From Tipula vernalis (Eukaryota > Arthropoda > Insecta > Diptera > Tipulidae), in assembly GCA_958295665.1 (NCBI GenBank), contig OY282558.1, positions 356,197,053 to 356,261,052 on the forward strand: a stretch of DNA of 64,000 nucleotides. Reading direction: 5' to 3'. The notes under the pieces were generated by a model, which was given only the letters and a program-made list of their open reading frames with translations, was not told where the DNA came from and did no database searches. The position numbers were made by a program, and so were the translations under genes. How positions within the stretch are numbered: the first letter of the stretch is position 1; each line of letters begins with the position of its first letter. Shown in pieces: positions 1-12,109 of the stretch.

Positions 1-834
1 AGCATTTTACAGTTTGCGAGATTCGTCCGGTGCTATCGCGAATCGCTTCGGCTGATGATAATGCTACTTGAACTGGTATTGTAAGCGATTTGCCTAGAAC
101 GCATTCAATACCTGAACGCGAGTTGAAGTATCTATATATATTGGGGACTGCTGCTCGAGTATTAATGTGTGGTAAAGCTAATTGCAATGTCAGATCCCGT
201 AAAAAAATTCGGCGTTTGTGAGTTTTGTCACTCGGATTATTTTCTGTATATATCTTATATGCCGCATCAATAATATTATAAAAGAATGCAACAGGCCAAC
301 GTTGAGTTTTTCTTTTGGTTGTGTAATGGGTAACTAGCTTATCCATATTGTCTACCCCACTTTTTGTACTATTATAGTAGTGAATGATTTCTGGTTTTTT
401 CTTTTCACCGATTATGTTTTCTGTGGAGTGCTGCGTTGAGAACAATATCACCCTTTTATTCTTTTTAGGAACATAAGACCAAATTGTGATATTGTCGTCA
501 CTAAATCCAAATATAGAAGAGAAGGTTTCACGAGGAACATATGGCTTATTTTTTTTAATGTTCCAACAATTAATAAGTTCCAGCTCATCAATAGGCGCGC
601 AAGAGGCAGTGACGTAAAAAAATTGTCAGTAACAATATTTCTACCGGATCCCTTGAAGCGCGCACACAAATCTCTAACGATCCTTTCACCTTGATTCGTT
701 TCTCTTCCTGACGCTTGTTTACCCGTATAAATTTGTCCAGTTATGGGGTAGGAGTTGGATGCAGCACAAACCCACCAAACTTTAATCCCGTATTTCGCGG
801 GTTTGGAGGGCATGTATTGTGTGAATCTGGTTCT
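1..834 (-). pseudogene. piggyBac transposase, catalytic C-terminal part, frameshifted
   Basis: Homology resumes at about 834 with [16 protein letters not shown], which continues directly from the N-terminal half across the insertion. The second catalytic Asp sits in NIVTDNFFTS. The open frame is lost in a run of eight A (on the minus strand) at about 549-556; one further A would restore the family's reading frame. In the shifted frame the trace continues through a segment with SGVDNMDK, which holds the last two conserved Asp residues, and on to base 1, where the Cys-rich zinc-binding tail would begin. So all four catalytic aspartates are present, but in disconnected frames. The family call is secure; the frameshift could be real decay or a homopolymer sequencing error. 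Confidence 0.85.
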
Positions 835-870
835 CTTTGTAAAACAAAACAAAATATTTAAAATGACTTA

Positions 871-1110
<240 letters not shown>

Positions 1111-1154
1111 CATAGGGATATCTTTCAATACATATCTCGGAACGGAAATAGGTG

Positions 1155-1889
1155 TTAATCCACAACAATACATTCAGAGGGCGTATAATTGCTTCGAAGA
1201 TTCGAGTTTAGCATTTCAAACAGTTCACTAATTGCCGCAGTTTTATCTGTTTCTAAGCGATATTGTCTTGTGTTTTTGTTGTCGAATCTCAAAAACCTGC
1301 TTAGCTCGCAGAAACGATTTAACCCCATACTAGCGCGATACAAAGGATTCGAAGTCGTTTCCCACAATACTTTTGCGTGTTCTTTGTTTGACTGGCGAAC
1401 TCCCGCATTTATCAAAATTGCTAGATAGGCATAAAATTTCTCCTCAGTTAGAATTTTCCATAGTCGCGCTGGTTTATTTGGATTATTTTTATTATACTCT
1501 CCGTAAGTTGCCTTAATCTTCCTGTTTGTTTCTCGTATCACCATGTTAGACATCACGTTAGAAAATATACACCTAAACATGTCAGCCACAGACAACATAT
1601 TTGTTGATCGGTGAGGACCTCTTTCTTGAGTTTTCAAAATGTTGTGTCTCAGGATTTGTCTCTGCATCGGTTTTCGCCGCCAAATTGTGTCATCCTTCCC
1701 TTTTAAAATATCTTGGGACATTACCTCACTGTTGTAATCATTATCTATATGTTCATCATCACTAGAATCATTTTCCTCGCCCACCTTAATGCTTACTGTA
1801 CTGTCTTCATGTACATCTTCTACGTCAGAATCTCCATTATTTCTGTCCCATGGTGCAGGTAGCCATTCAACGTCAGAATAATCATCCAC
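1155..1889 (-). pseudogene. piggyBac transposase, N-terminal half
   Basis: This 244-residue reading frame starts at an ATG (1887-1889). It opens with an acidic, low-complexity region (residues 1-60, rich in D, E and S), as is usual in piggyBac transposases, and then enters the DDE_Tnp_1_7 domain: a segment around FRCIFSNVMSNMV, then KFYAYLAILINAGV, then RFLRFDNK. It ends at ECIVVD, whose aspartate corresponds to the first catalytic Asp of piggyBac. The next codon, expected to be Glu, is TAA at 1155-1157. About 20 bases further on, homology is interrupted by the insertion at about 835-1133. Transposase would cut and paste at TTAA sites in the nucleus; this copy cannot make a full protein. Confidence 0.9.
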
Positions 1890-2336
1890 TTCAAAAACTT
1901 AATTTTCCGATTCCTCAAATAAACGTCTAAGATATATGACTGCTGGTCCTCGTACGACAAACAAAGTTTTTTTCAATAATAGAATTCAATATAATAATAT
2001 ATTACCATGGCCAAAAACTCAAACTTACTGTGTAAATTCAATATTAGAAAGTTCTCTAATCCGTTCCGCCATTTTTGAGTAGAACGCAGAATCAAATATT
2101 TACAAACATAAATTTATTATAAAATAATTAAATTACCACGTCCGTTCGGTTTAAATTTCGACACTAAACTAATATAATTTACTCATCTACATAGTTTTTC
2201 TGTCTATTCAATAATTTTATCTAAATCGGGGAATCCCATTTTGTCATTTCTTTTTTGTTTTTTTACGTTACCGCAACAAAAAATTAAAGGAAATTTTATT
2301 CAAACGTTTCCATTATAAATGGGAAAATGCGTCTAT

Positions 2337-2352
2337 GGCTACCCGGGTAGCC
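2337..2352. repeat. 16-bp perfect palindrome near the piggyBac terminus
   Basis: GGCTACCCGGGTAGCC is its own reverse complement. It lies 44 bases inside the inferred piggyBac end. Subterminal inverted repeats are known in piggyBac-type elements, so this may be a transposase-binding or structural site. That role is inference. Confidence 0.6.
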
Positions 2353-2443
2353 GGTTATATAACAACGAAGATTTTTTTGGTTATAGACATAAGGGTTAAT
2401 ATTGTTTTAAAAATTTGGAAACGATTCTTTAATTCCTGACAAT

Positions 2444-2998
2444 TGTTCAGGATCAGAAGCTGAAGATAAAATATAAAAATTATATTTATTATTATTATTA
2501 TTTAGTAGTATACAGTTTATACTTATCTGATAATATTTTTCTTTAAATAATGAATTTCCTGAAATTAAAATTATAGATTTTAGTATTAAGTACATATATT
2601 ATTATTAAATTTAATTAAAATCAGCCAAATTAATTAATAACATTACTGTCAATAACATTTGACAGCTGATCATTGTTTTTATAATTTGCTATAAAGTTTC
2701 TTTTAACTTACTGTATTGCCATCTATGATTGGGCATATACAACTAAAGTTTATTTTATTTACCATTATTATACGAAATAATGGTGAAATCAGTTGGCGCT
2801 TTTAATTTTTGACAAAAATGACTTAACATTTTTGATCGGTCACTTAATTTTTTGAGACGAGCTGCGAGCATCAATATTTTTTTGGAATTTACAAATTGTA
2901 AAAATTATTAATAAAAGATTTGGATTTATAACGTTTGGAAAAAATAAATTTGTTTTATTTTATTTCAAAAAATCTTTATTGAGAAATACATCCGCACA
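2444..2998 (+). repeat. 5' LTR of the BEL/Pao element
   Basis: A 555-base LTR starting TGTTCAGG and ending CCGCACA. It is the same as the 3' copy apart from three changes. It contains AATAAA-type signals near 2912 and 2940. The promoter is expected in this LTR, but I see no clear TATA/initiator pair that I would defend. Confidence 0.95.
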
Positions 2999-3004
2999 TT
3001 TTAT

Positions 3005-3022
3005 TGGTCCTTCGAGCCGGAT
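3005..3022 (+). other. Primer-binding site, tRNA-Tyr type
   Basis: TGGTCCTTCGAGCCGGAT begins six bases after the 5' LTR. It is the complement of a tRNA 3' end (CCA, then the acceptor stem), and matches the acceptor/T-stem end that I know for dipteran tRNA-Tyr. Its position and the leading TGG fit a minus-strand primer site. The tRNA identity is from memory of the family, not from a search. Confidence 0.75.
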
Positions 3023-3448
3023 CGTATTTAATCCAGTTATAGAAAAATCCAGAGAAGACACATTAAGAGGGAAACATCCAGAAATAAGAAAACGCATTGA
3101 GTATAATTTTTATTTTTTTATTTTTTCTATTCTATCACTTCATTAAGAATCTATTTCATAAACTTTAATTTGCAAATAAATAATTTAGTCCAATAAACTA
3201 TTATATTTTTGAATTTTATTATAAACTATATTGGCTTAAAATTTTGGTGAAAATCGCACGGTGAAAGTGTATTATCCAAACTGAGTGAAATTAAGTGAAA
3301 AGTGAATTAATTCTGTTACAAACATTGGTATAGTGTGTCAAAATAGTGGATTAGATTAAAATTATACTCTTACTTTGAACGGTTTTCGTATTCCCACGTG
3401 TTAATTTTTTATTTTCAATTGTGATAAAATTGGACTAAATTGATCGAA

Positions 3449-3673
3449 ATGGAAGCGCTAAAAGGAAAAAGAACCTATATTAAAGGCCAAATTACACGTA
3501 TCGAAAATTTCGCTCGTGTGATTAAAGACGATGTAAGCGTAGATGAATTGTCCATTAGATTGGAGAAAATACATCAGTTGTATAAAGATTTCGTTGATGT
3601 TGAGTACCAAATGATTGAACTGCCTGACGTCGCGCAAACTGACATAGAAATAGTCGATTCCCAATACTATTAA
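3449..3673 (+). pseudogene. BEL/Pao Gag N-terminal segment, truncated by stop
   Basis: The frame opens with ATG at 3449 (a TTG three codons earlier is unlikely to be the start). MEALKGKRTYIKGQITRIE is the usual opening of BEL-type Gag in insects. The 74-residue segment is a charged, probably coiled helical region. TAA at 3671-3673 ends it after SQYY, but the same frame continues with recognisable Gag sequence (AKLQGAIRKR) for another 15 codons. The stop therefore interrupts what was a single gag-pol frame. Bases 3023-3448 are the untranslated leader. Confidence 0.8.
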
Positions 3674-3720
3674 ATAATTGCTAAATTACAAGGCGCTATA
3701 CGAAAGAGAAACTCCCTGAC

Positions 3721-3754
3721 CTAGAGCAAACACTCCAAACCTAGAGCAAACACT
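3721..3754 (+). repeat. 20-bp tandem duplication inside gag
   Basis: CTAGAGCAAACACT occurs at 3721 and again at 3741, giving a 20-base period. Because 20 is not a multiple of three, the duplication changes the reading frame between the first Gag segment and the main gag-pol frame at 3759. Confidence 0.8.
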
Positions 3755-3758
3755 AAAT

Positions 3759-5849
3759 ATGACTCAAACGCCAGTTAGCGATTTTCGATTACCGCGTACT
3801 AATATTCCGCCTTTTGACGAAAATTATAAAGAATGGCAATCGTTTTTTGACCTTTTTGGCTCAGCAGTGCATGAGAATACAAACCTTTCTCCCGCGCAGA
3901 AGTTCCAGTATCTCAAAGGTCTTTTGAGAGGAGAAGCTCTTGCACTTGTGCGGCATTTCACAATAAATGACGCAAATTACATAGAGGCATATCAAAGGAT
4001 GTGCAAAAGATACGATAAAAAACGTTATATAGTAGAATCTTTCATTCAAACGTATTTCGATCAACCTACAATAACGCAAGCAACTTCACAGAATATAGCA
4101 CAGTTACACGATATGTGCGATGAAGTCGTTCGTGGCCTTAACGCACTTGGTTCACAAGCTGAAAGCCGAGATCCGTGGCTCATGAGGCAAATGTGGAAGT
4201 TAGAAACGTCGGAAGAAGATTATCCAACATTTGAAAAGCTCTTAGCAGTTTTGAATAAACGAATGGATACGTTACAAGGTATAATTCCAGACTGTTCCAA
4301 ACGGCATTCATCTTATGCAAATAAAAATAAAGTACCGCAATTAAGGGCAATGCACACTGCACCAGCAGTAACCTGTGCATTTTGTGGCAAGGACCACAAA
4401 TTATTCGATTGTGCCGGTTTTCTAGGTTTAGAAATACATCAACGGAGAGATTATGTCAGGAAGCATTCCAGATGCTACAATTGCTTAAGTGACACACACC
4501 TGGTCTACCAGTGCAAATCAAAGAGAAAATGCAAGTTATGTAGCAAGAAGCACCATGAAATCCTACATTTAGAAGTCTCGCAAAGTACCCCTGTTGAAAC
4601 TAATTGCAGCCATTTCAATTTGGTGAGTAACGTCATTCTTCCAACTGCACAAGTAGAATTGGAGAGTCATAATGGTGACTGGCAACGTTGTCGAGCACTG
4701 CTTGACTCCGGGTCGCAAACATCCTTTGTAACAGAGAAGTGTTTCCAGCGACTTGGACTGAAAAAGGAAAACGGGAGAATTTGGATTCAAGGTCTCAATG
4801 ATGTCACTTCTGGAATGTCGAAAGGTGCAGCAACAGTAAGCATAAAATCTAGATTTAAGAATGACACTTACAAAGCAATCACAAAAGTACTGATAGTTCC
4901 AAAGATATCGTCGTATCAACCATCAATTAAGGCATCAATGGATTTGAAAGGTTGGAGCAATTTTAAGCTGGCAGATCCAAATTTTAACAAGGAAGGTAAA
5001 TTGGATATATTGATTGGCAGTGATTTATTCTTCGAACTTATTTGTGAAGGCAAAAGGTATATTCCACAGTCGAAACTAATTGCTCACAATACTAAGTTAG
5101 GATGGGTGATAGCAGGGACGCCAATTCGGACCGAAGTTGGCAATGAAGTCGTTCCGGTCAATCTCCACTTGGATATCGATTCAACACTACGAAAATTTTT
5201 GGAGGTCGAGGAGATCATCCTTCCCATTCCTTACACCGAAGAGGAGAAATTCTGCCTTGAACACTACAGTAAAACCGTGGCAAGATCAAAGGACGGAAAA
5301 TATATTGTAAGTCTACCGTTCAAGGTAGGCTTACCAAGTTTGGGTAATTCGAAAGCGATGGCGATAAAACGAATGTACAACTTAGAAAGAAGATTCGCGC
5401 GCGACAGTACATTTAAAAAGCAATATGTTTTGTTCATGGATGAGTACCTAAAACTGGGACACATGAGAATATCTCGGGACAGTGGAACTGATCAATACTA
5501 TTTGCCGCATCATGGTGTGATCAAGGAGAGTAGTTCTACAACGAAGCTACGCGTTGTGTTTGATGGGTCGGCCAAGACTACTAAAGGCAACTCCCTAAAC
5601 GAACAATTAGCGGTAGGACCAGTAGTACAGTCAAGTTTAGTGGAATTATTGCTCAGATTCAGGATCCACAAATTCGTTTTCACCGCCGATATTGAAAAAA
5701 TGTTTCGGCAAGTTTGGGTGAATGAAGCGGACACCGAATATCAGAAAATCGTTTGGAGAAAAGAACCCCATGAAGATCTACAGGTTTACAAATTAAGGAC
5801 TGTTACATATGGCACATCGTCCGCTCCATTTCTAGCAACCAGACTTTAA
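3759..5849 (+). pseudogene. BEL/Pao gag-pol: Gag, zinc knuckles, protease, RT N-terminus
   Basis: A 696-codon open stretch. Residues 1-190 are the Gag (DUF1759-type) region. Residues 206-269 hold three zinc knuckles, starting with CAFCGKDH and CYNCLSDTH. A retroviral-type aspartic protease motif LLDSGSQTSFV lies near residue 315. The RT domain starts around residue 500 and includes LRVVFDGSA and the first catalytic Asp in FTADIEKMF (about residue 644). The frame stops at 5847-5849 just after APFLATR, where the RT should run on to the YVDD motif; one missing base near 5844 explains this. The product would be a polyprotein forming the particle and copying RNA into DNA. The ATG at 3759 is internal to the ancestral frame, so the true start is 3449. 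Confidence 0.9.
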
Positions 5850-5860
5850 ATCAACTTGCT

Positions 5861-6319
5861 TTGGATTATAAAACAAAATATCCAGAGGCTTCAAAGGTGG
5901 TACAACGCGACCTCTACGTTGACGATCTGATGTCGGGAACGAACGATTTGAAGAGCGCCAAATTGATTGTACAGGAATTAATTAGTTTAATGAGTGAAGG
6001 AGGATTTACTCTTCGAAAGTGGTCATCAAACAGTACAGAACTTATGGAAACTATACCAGAAATATACCAGGATGCCACAAAATTGGATTTCAAAGATGAA
6101 ACTAATGCTATATATATACTGGGGATAAGATATTCTCCAAGGGACGATAATTTTCAATTTAAGGTAAAATTGGAAGACCATGAAATTACGAAGCGCTACA
6201 TGTTGTCCGAAGCATCGAAAATATTCGATCCGATCGACTGGTTGTCCCCAACAACAATCAAAATAAAAATTTTATTCCAGAAATTATGGTTATTAAGTAT
6301 CGACTGGGATGATCTTTGA
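5861..6319 (+). pseudogene. BEL/Pao reverse transcriptase, catalytic YVDD segment
   Basis: Continues the RT in the next frame directly after the break at 5849. YVDD (residues 19-22 of this stretch, within RDLYVDDLMSG) is the catalytic pair of the RT palm. The thumb/connection region follows. The frame ends at TGA 6317-6319 after DWDD. The same frame then continues uninterrupted into the RNase H segment, so this is a simple nonsense change, not a domain boundary. Confidence 0.9.
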
Positions 6320-6343
6320 CCAGAACCAATTAGCCAAAGCTAT

Positions 6344-7492
6344 ATGGCCATCAGAAGTAGTTTGATAAAACTCGAAGACATCAGGCTGAATAGATGGTTG
6401 TATACAGAGGGAGAACAAATTGAATTACATGGATTTGCAGATGCTTCAGAATTGGCATACGCGGCACTTATTTATAGCAGAGTGAAAACGATCAATGGCT
6501 ACAAAATTAATCTCTTAACTGCTAAAACAAAAGTGGCACCAATTAAGACTATTAGCATTCCACGCCTCGAGCTCTGTGCTGCAGCCCTGTTAACAAAATT
6601 AATGATGTCAATTTTGCAAGTATTTCAGAAGAAAGTAACCAATTACAAAATGTGGACAGACTCGACGATCGTGCTCAATTGGATATCATCGTGTCCGAGA
6701 AAATGGCAAACGTTTGTCGCAAACAGGGTCTCATTTATTTTGCAACACACCAATCGTAGCCAATGGAGCCATGTTTCATCAACAGACAACCCAGCCGACT
6801 GTGCTTCGCGAGGATTGTTTCCAGTTGAGCTGGTCGGACATCATCTATGGTGGAATGGCCCAAGTTGGTTAAGACAAGAGGAAGTTGAGTGGCCAAATCA
6901 GTTGAAGCCCGTTCCAGAGTTTCCAGAAGCCACGCTAAAAGAGCAAAAAATCAATTCGTTAGTACTGACGAACACAGACATTAGCAATGATTGGCTTGGC
7001 AAACTCATTGAACGGTGTCCAAGGTTTTCAAAAATCGTGTTTGTTGTTGCCCGAATTATAATGCTGATTCGAAAAAATTCTTCCTCCAGAACTGCTGAGG
7101 GGGCAATTGTTCAAGCTAAAGTAGACGCATTCAATTTCGTAATGAGATGGGTCCAGCAAAAATGTTTTGCATCTGAATTTAAAGCGATCACCAATCATAA
7201 CCCAATTAGTAAAAAGTCGAAACTAATATCTCTTTTTCCCTTTATAGATGAAATGGGTTTATTACGAGTTGGAGGTAGATTATCTAACGCGAATATTACA
7301 TATGACATGATGTATCCAATTATACTCCCAGCAAGGCATCATGTGACAACGTTAATTATTAGAGATGAGCATCTGAAACAGTTACATGCAGGTCTATCAA
7401 TTTTGACGTCTACATTAAAACAAAAATTCCACATAATAAGATGTAAAGATGAGGTTCGAGCAGTTGTTGGAAGATGTATCAAATGTGTATGA
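6344..7492 (+). pseudogene. BEL/Pao RNase H and integrase zinc-binding region
   Basis: In the same frame as the preceding RT piece, separated only by the TGA at 6317. HGFADASELAYAA carries the first RNase H catalytic Asp, ELCAAALL the Glu, and MWTDSTIVLNW the next Asp; NPADCASRG follows, as in BEL/Pao pol. The last 50 residues are the integrase HHCC zinc-binding module (HLKQLHAG, then RCIKC). TGA at 7490-7492 truncates it; a C-to-T change from CGA (Arg) would account for this stop. The reading frame continues unchanged into the integrase core. Confidence 0.9.
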
Positions 7493-7519
7493 CTGAAGGC
7501 AAAGGTTCAACAACAGCTC

Positions 7520-8515
7520 ATGGGTCAGTTGCCGTCACACAGAGTAGCGTATCATCGACCTTTCTATTCCACCGGAGTGGATTATGCAGGACCACTGTTA
7601 ATCAAGGCATCTAGACTGCGAGGTGCTAAAATTCTAAAATGTTATTTGGCACTTTTTGTATGTATGTCAACTAAAGCTGTACACTTAGAACTGGTTTGTG
7701 ACATGACAACGGAGGCATTTCTGGCAGCTTTACGGCGATTCCATGCACGTCGAGGAATATGCGGTCACATCTACAGCGATAATGGGTCTAATTTCATAGG
7801 GGCACAAAAAGAACTACAACAAAATTTATTGATGATATCAAAGGACGAACAATTCATGCGATACACCACAATTAATAACATACAATGGCATTTTATTCCG
7901 CCAGCTGCTCCAAACTTTGGAGGTTTATGGGAAGCAGCAATAAAGACCACAAAATATTATTTGAAACGAGTGGTAGGCGAGACACGACTAACCTATGAAG
8001 AGATGGCGACGTTACTGGCCGAAATCGAGGCCATTCTAAATTCTCGTCCGCTTTGTGAGATGTCATCGGAGGATTTGGACCCTCTAACTCCCGGTCATTT
8101 TTTAATTGGCCACGCACTCAATCTATTACCGGAACCGAACCTGTTAAATATAAAAGAAAATCGATTGTCGCGTTGGCAGCATATCCAGCGAATGGCTCAA
8201 CATTTTTGGCAAAGGTGGCATAAAGAATACCTCCTCTCACTGCAAAAGCGTCATAAATGGCAAGTTCCTATTCCGAATCCAGCAATTGGAAATCTGGTAG
8301 TTGTCATGGACAAGGATATCCCACCGACTAAATGGCTAATGGGGCGAATTGTGAGTTTGAGTCCAGGTCAGGATGGTTTGGTACGAGTGGTAAACATCAG
8401 AACACAATTTGGCGAACTAAAACGGCCAATTACCAAAATTTGTATTTTACCGTGTGGCTCTGTCGAGCCAATGGGCGCGGGATGTTCAGGATCAGAAGCT
8501 GAAGATAAAATATAA
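7520..8515 (+). pseudogene. BEL/Pao integrase catalytic core and C-terminus
   Basis: The integrase core has its D-D-E triad intact: Asp in GVDYAGP (about residue 20), Asp in YSDNGSNF (about 87) and Glu in FGGLWEAA (about 138). A BEL-typical tail follows, with GHFLIGHALN and a Trp-rich segment. The frame crosses the 3' LTR boundary at 8483 and stops at TAA 8513-8515 inside the LTR. A purine-rich GGGCGCGGGA just before 8483 is the likely polypurine tract for plus-strand priming. The domain is complete, but it is cut off from the rest of Pol by the stop at 7490. Confidence 0.9.
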
Positions 8516-9035
8516 AAATTATATTTATTATTATTATTATTTAGTAGTATACAGTTTATACTTATCTGATAATATTTTTCTTTAAATAATGAATTTCCTG
8601 AAATTAAAATTATAGATTTTAGTATTAAGTACATATATTATTAAATTTAATTAAAATCAGCCAAATTAATTAATAACATTACTGTCAATAACATTTGACA
8701 GCTGATCATTGTTTTTATAATTTGCTATAAAGTTTCTTTTAACTTACTGTATTGCCATCTATGATTGGGCATATACAACTAAAGTTTATTTTATTTACCA
8801 TTATTATACGAAATAATGGTGAAATCAGTTGGCGCTTTTAATTTTTGACAAAAATGACTTAACATTTTTGATCGGTCACTTAATTTTTTGAGAACGAGCT
8901 GCGAGCATCAATATTTTTTTGGAATTCACAAATTGTAAAAATTATTAATAAAAGATTTGGATTTATAACGTTTGGAAAAAATAAATTTGTTTTATTTTAT
9001 TTCAAAAAATCTTTATTGAGAAATACATCCGCACA
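8483..9035 (+). repeat. 3' LTR of the BEL/Pao element
   Basis: A 553-base LTR with the same termini as the 5' copy. Differences from the 5' LTR are loss of one ATT unit near 8640, one extra A near 8893 and a T/C substitution near 8927. ACAAT follows immediately as the right-hand target duplication. Confidence 0.95.
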
Positions 9036-9040
9036 ACAAT

Positions 9041-12000
9041 AATCTGAAAAATTATACAATGGTTCTGGATCTTGTTTCAGCGAATTAGGAATTGAGGGCA
9101 CATATCCGAACAACAATTCGAAAGGCTTATATATACAGCCACGCAGAAATCAAATTTTCTGCAATTGCTACAGCTACTTCATTTGTTTCTGGTGACGTTA
9201 CCTTTCATCGTAAGTATAAATTTAATACCTTCTTATGTTCGAACAAGAGAACTGACGATGTCACATGTCGATGTCCGTGATGGTTTTTTGTCGTACGAAG
9301 AGAATTTTTAAAATAAATTTGGTAACGCGAGATATCAATTATATGTGAGAAGTACATTTAGGATTTTAGAAAGCCGAATCAAGTGATCATCAGTTTTTAT
9401 TACGAATTTTTCCCTTATAGATATGGTTGAAAACGCTTGACAGCCGGCACAATAGCAAATAACTTCTTTTCTATATTGTGTGTTGGGATGATTTCGTTCT
9501 GCTGAGTTTTAAGATCGACTAACGAAAGCTACAAGCAGATCAGGTTTATGTGCTTTCGGTTTTAGGAAAGTATGCCACCAACAGCAAATCACCAGCTTCT
9601 GTTTTATAATAAAGGCTTCATTAAATTTTGGCTAAATTAAAATAGGCATAAAAATGTGCTTTCACTTCAATTAACGAAAAGGATCGTAACAACCAATTAA
9701 GAGGTTCGGCAAGCTTGGAGTGTCAAGTGAGTTCCAACAGTGATTATTCCTAGTTTGATTACACGAAACAGAGAAACTATGAAAGGCTTCTAGTTTTATT
9801 ATTTGTTTGGTTTGCATATGCGTGTACAGTAATGAAACCACGAGCGAGTTTATATTTATAAGTTTTTATTTATCTGAAAACCTTCACGTTAAAGTACATA
9901 TTAAATCTTTTGAAGCATCTACGATGAAGCTGAGAAGCTCCTTCAGACAGGCGGCTGCTGTTCGCTCTTTTGGTTTGTAAAGTCAATAGGATATTCAATT
10001 CTAGGTTTGGAGCACGAACCTTACTGAAATTAATAGTAAAATTAAAAATTGATATTTATTGTTTTATTTGTTGACATCGAGAAATGCAAACGACTAGTCT
10101 TTACTAAAGCCATGTCTTCTTGAGCATGAGCAATGTATAGTCCTTTTAAGTTAATCACCTAAACCTGCCCTGTACACTTTTAAATAACCGTTATCCGTAC
10201 ATGACAATCTGGTCGAAGAGTCAATATTTAGACTATAGTAAAATAAGGAAAATGGCTTGGCTTTTTCGCCATTGATCAGTTTGAACTAAACGAAATAGAG
10301 CGATTATGTCATAAATGGGCTCTTTATTGACGGTAAAATCATAGCAACTTGAAAGATGGTGGCATATCTCCCAGCGCCTTGAGCATATCATTAGAAAATG
10401 TTATCCGATACCAGTTCTCGTGTTATAATACCCCTCATAACCAAACTCAGCAACAGCATGAGTAATACTGATAATAAAGTCTACCGATTAAACATTTTTG
10501 AAATTTTTATTTTAATATGTCTATGTCTAATTTTCACAGACCGTTAAGATGAAAAACTTAATATTTAAAGTATGCGAATACATGATAAATCTCTTTGTTT
10601 CAAATATATTCCCATTTAATTTTTTTGAATAACTTAAACTACACATTTACATAATTTGTGTTCCATTCCGCATGCGCACACATTTTATTGTACATATTTT
10701 AATGTGTATACGTCTGTATCTAAAATTTTGTTATTTATTAGTGGCGACGGACAAATTTTCGTTACATTCACTACCCATTCTTAAACGCTATGTATGCGGC
10801 TGTAATTGCTTCACTTCAAAAATATTAAATTACAAATTGCTATTGTTTATGTGCAACGCAAACTAGGGCTACATAATTCGTAAACACAAAATATTCAGAT
10901 TTTTTTTTAATAAAATTAAAATGAAATATAAATATACTAAAAGGCTATGAAACAAAAAACTTTGTGTCTACGTCAACAATTTATTTTGATTTGACATTTA
11001 TTTCTTAAGTTTAGACGCAAAATCGCGCATTCTTGTTTTTTTTAAGTGACAGATCTAATTTAACAAACAATTTATAAAGTGATGTTAATTTTTCGCTGGG
11101 GGGAGAATACAGAAATTCTATATGCTCCATTTTTAAGTTTTGTTAATTCTTAATTTTTAAGTTTATAATATTTTCCTGATTTTTAGTCGATAATCGATTA
11201 ATTGCCACTAAAAAATCCGAATAATCGTTAACCGAGGTATTGCCAAATCGATTAATTGACGAGTTCTTTAATCAAGAAATTAAAAAAACCTTTTAAAAAT
11301 ATGGTTTGGCTCAATAAGGAAAGAAAATGCGATCCGACGACATGTTGAAAGCTACAAAGCAAATCTAAATGTTAAAATTTTCAAGATTAATTCAGAGGTT
11401 TCTTCACCAATGGCTTCACGGCTGAAGGAGAAACAATTTGGCGCTATGTTTAAGTATTCTTCGGGACGTTTTGAAAATCCTAAAATTAAGTAACACATTT
11501 TGTTTACCTTTCTAGAAAGGTTTTATTCCGTATCTTAGACGAGACTGTAAAGATCAACATCAGGAACAGGCTTGTAAGCATTTTGACAAATTCTACTTCC
11601 AACAATAACTTTGACACTTCCATTGAAGCCAGATTCACAATGGCAATGCGAAGCCATGGGTAACATTTGGCCTATATTATCTTTCACACATAATTGTTAT
11701 CGATTAAGCATGATTCAATCACAAAATCAAAATCATTCCAACGCAATAACTTTTTATTTACTTTTATTGACCCATTGATATGGAAACTTATCAATGAAAA
11801 TAATATTTTCGTTACCTAAGAATTACCTACAAATTTGTTACGTTTCCCTCACCTGGTCTTTTTGTCGACACAACACTATTCCTTATATATGCAGAATGTT
11901 CCTTAAACCTATATGTAACTAATCTTCTAGATTATCCGACATAAAATTTATCACAGTCTTTACAATTTATTTCATAAATCTCGGATTATTCGAATTTGTT

Positions 12001-12109
12001 TGTTTTATCATTTGTAGTGTTCAACATTTCAGATTGTTTGGTGTGCTGCTTGCCACCAGTTACATTTTTTTCTATTGTCTATTTATATTAGATATATATT
12101 CTTGATAAA
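9041..12109. other. Non-coding AT-rich DNA, nothing recognised
   Basis: Both strands have only short open frames without family features. Short protein-like traces on the minus strand near 10.1-10.4 kb are too fragmentary to name. Confidence 0.5.

Larger units (their letters stand above)
2444..9035 (+). mobile_element. BEL/Pao LTR retrotransposon, full length, coding region broken
   Basis: Complete proviral structure: LTR 2444-2998, primer-binding site at 3005, gag-pol trace 3449-8515, and LTR 8483-9035. Both LTRs begin TG and end CA. The host target ACAAT is duplicated at 2439-2443 and 9036-9040; a 5-bp duplication is typical of BEL/Pao. Domain order is Gag, three zinc knuckles, DSG protease, RT (YVDD), RNase H, integrase (H/C then D-D-E), as in BEL/Pao, with no env. 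The two LTRs differ at only three places (a 3-base indel, a 1-base indel and one substitution), which indicates a recent insertion. Even so, the coding region has at least one frameshift and three internal stops. The element lies 44 bases from the piggyBac end. Confidence 0.95.

Noticed and set aside
7893..8117. Minus-strand open frames within the BEL gag-pol
   Set aside because: Shadows of the plus-strand coding region.
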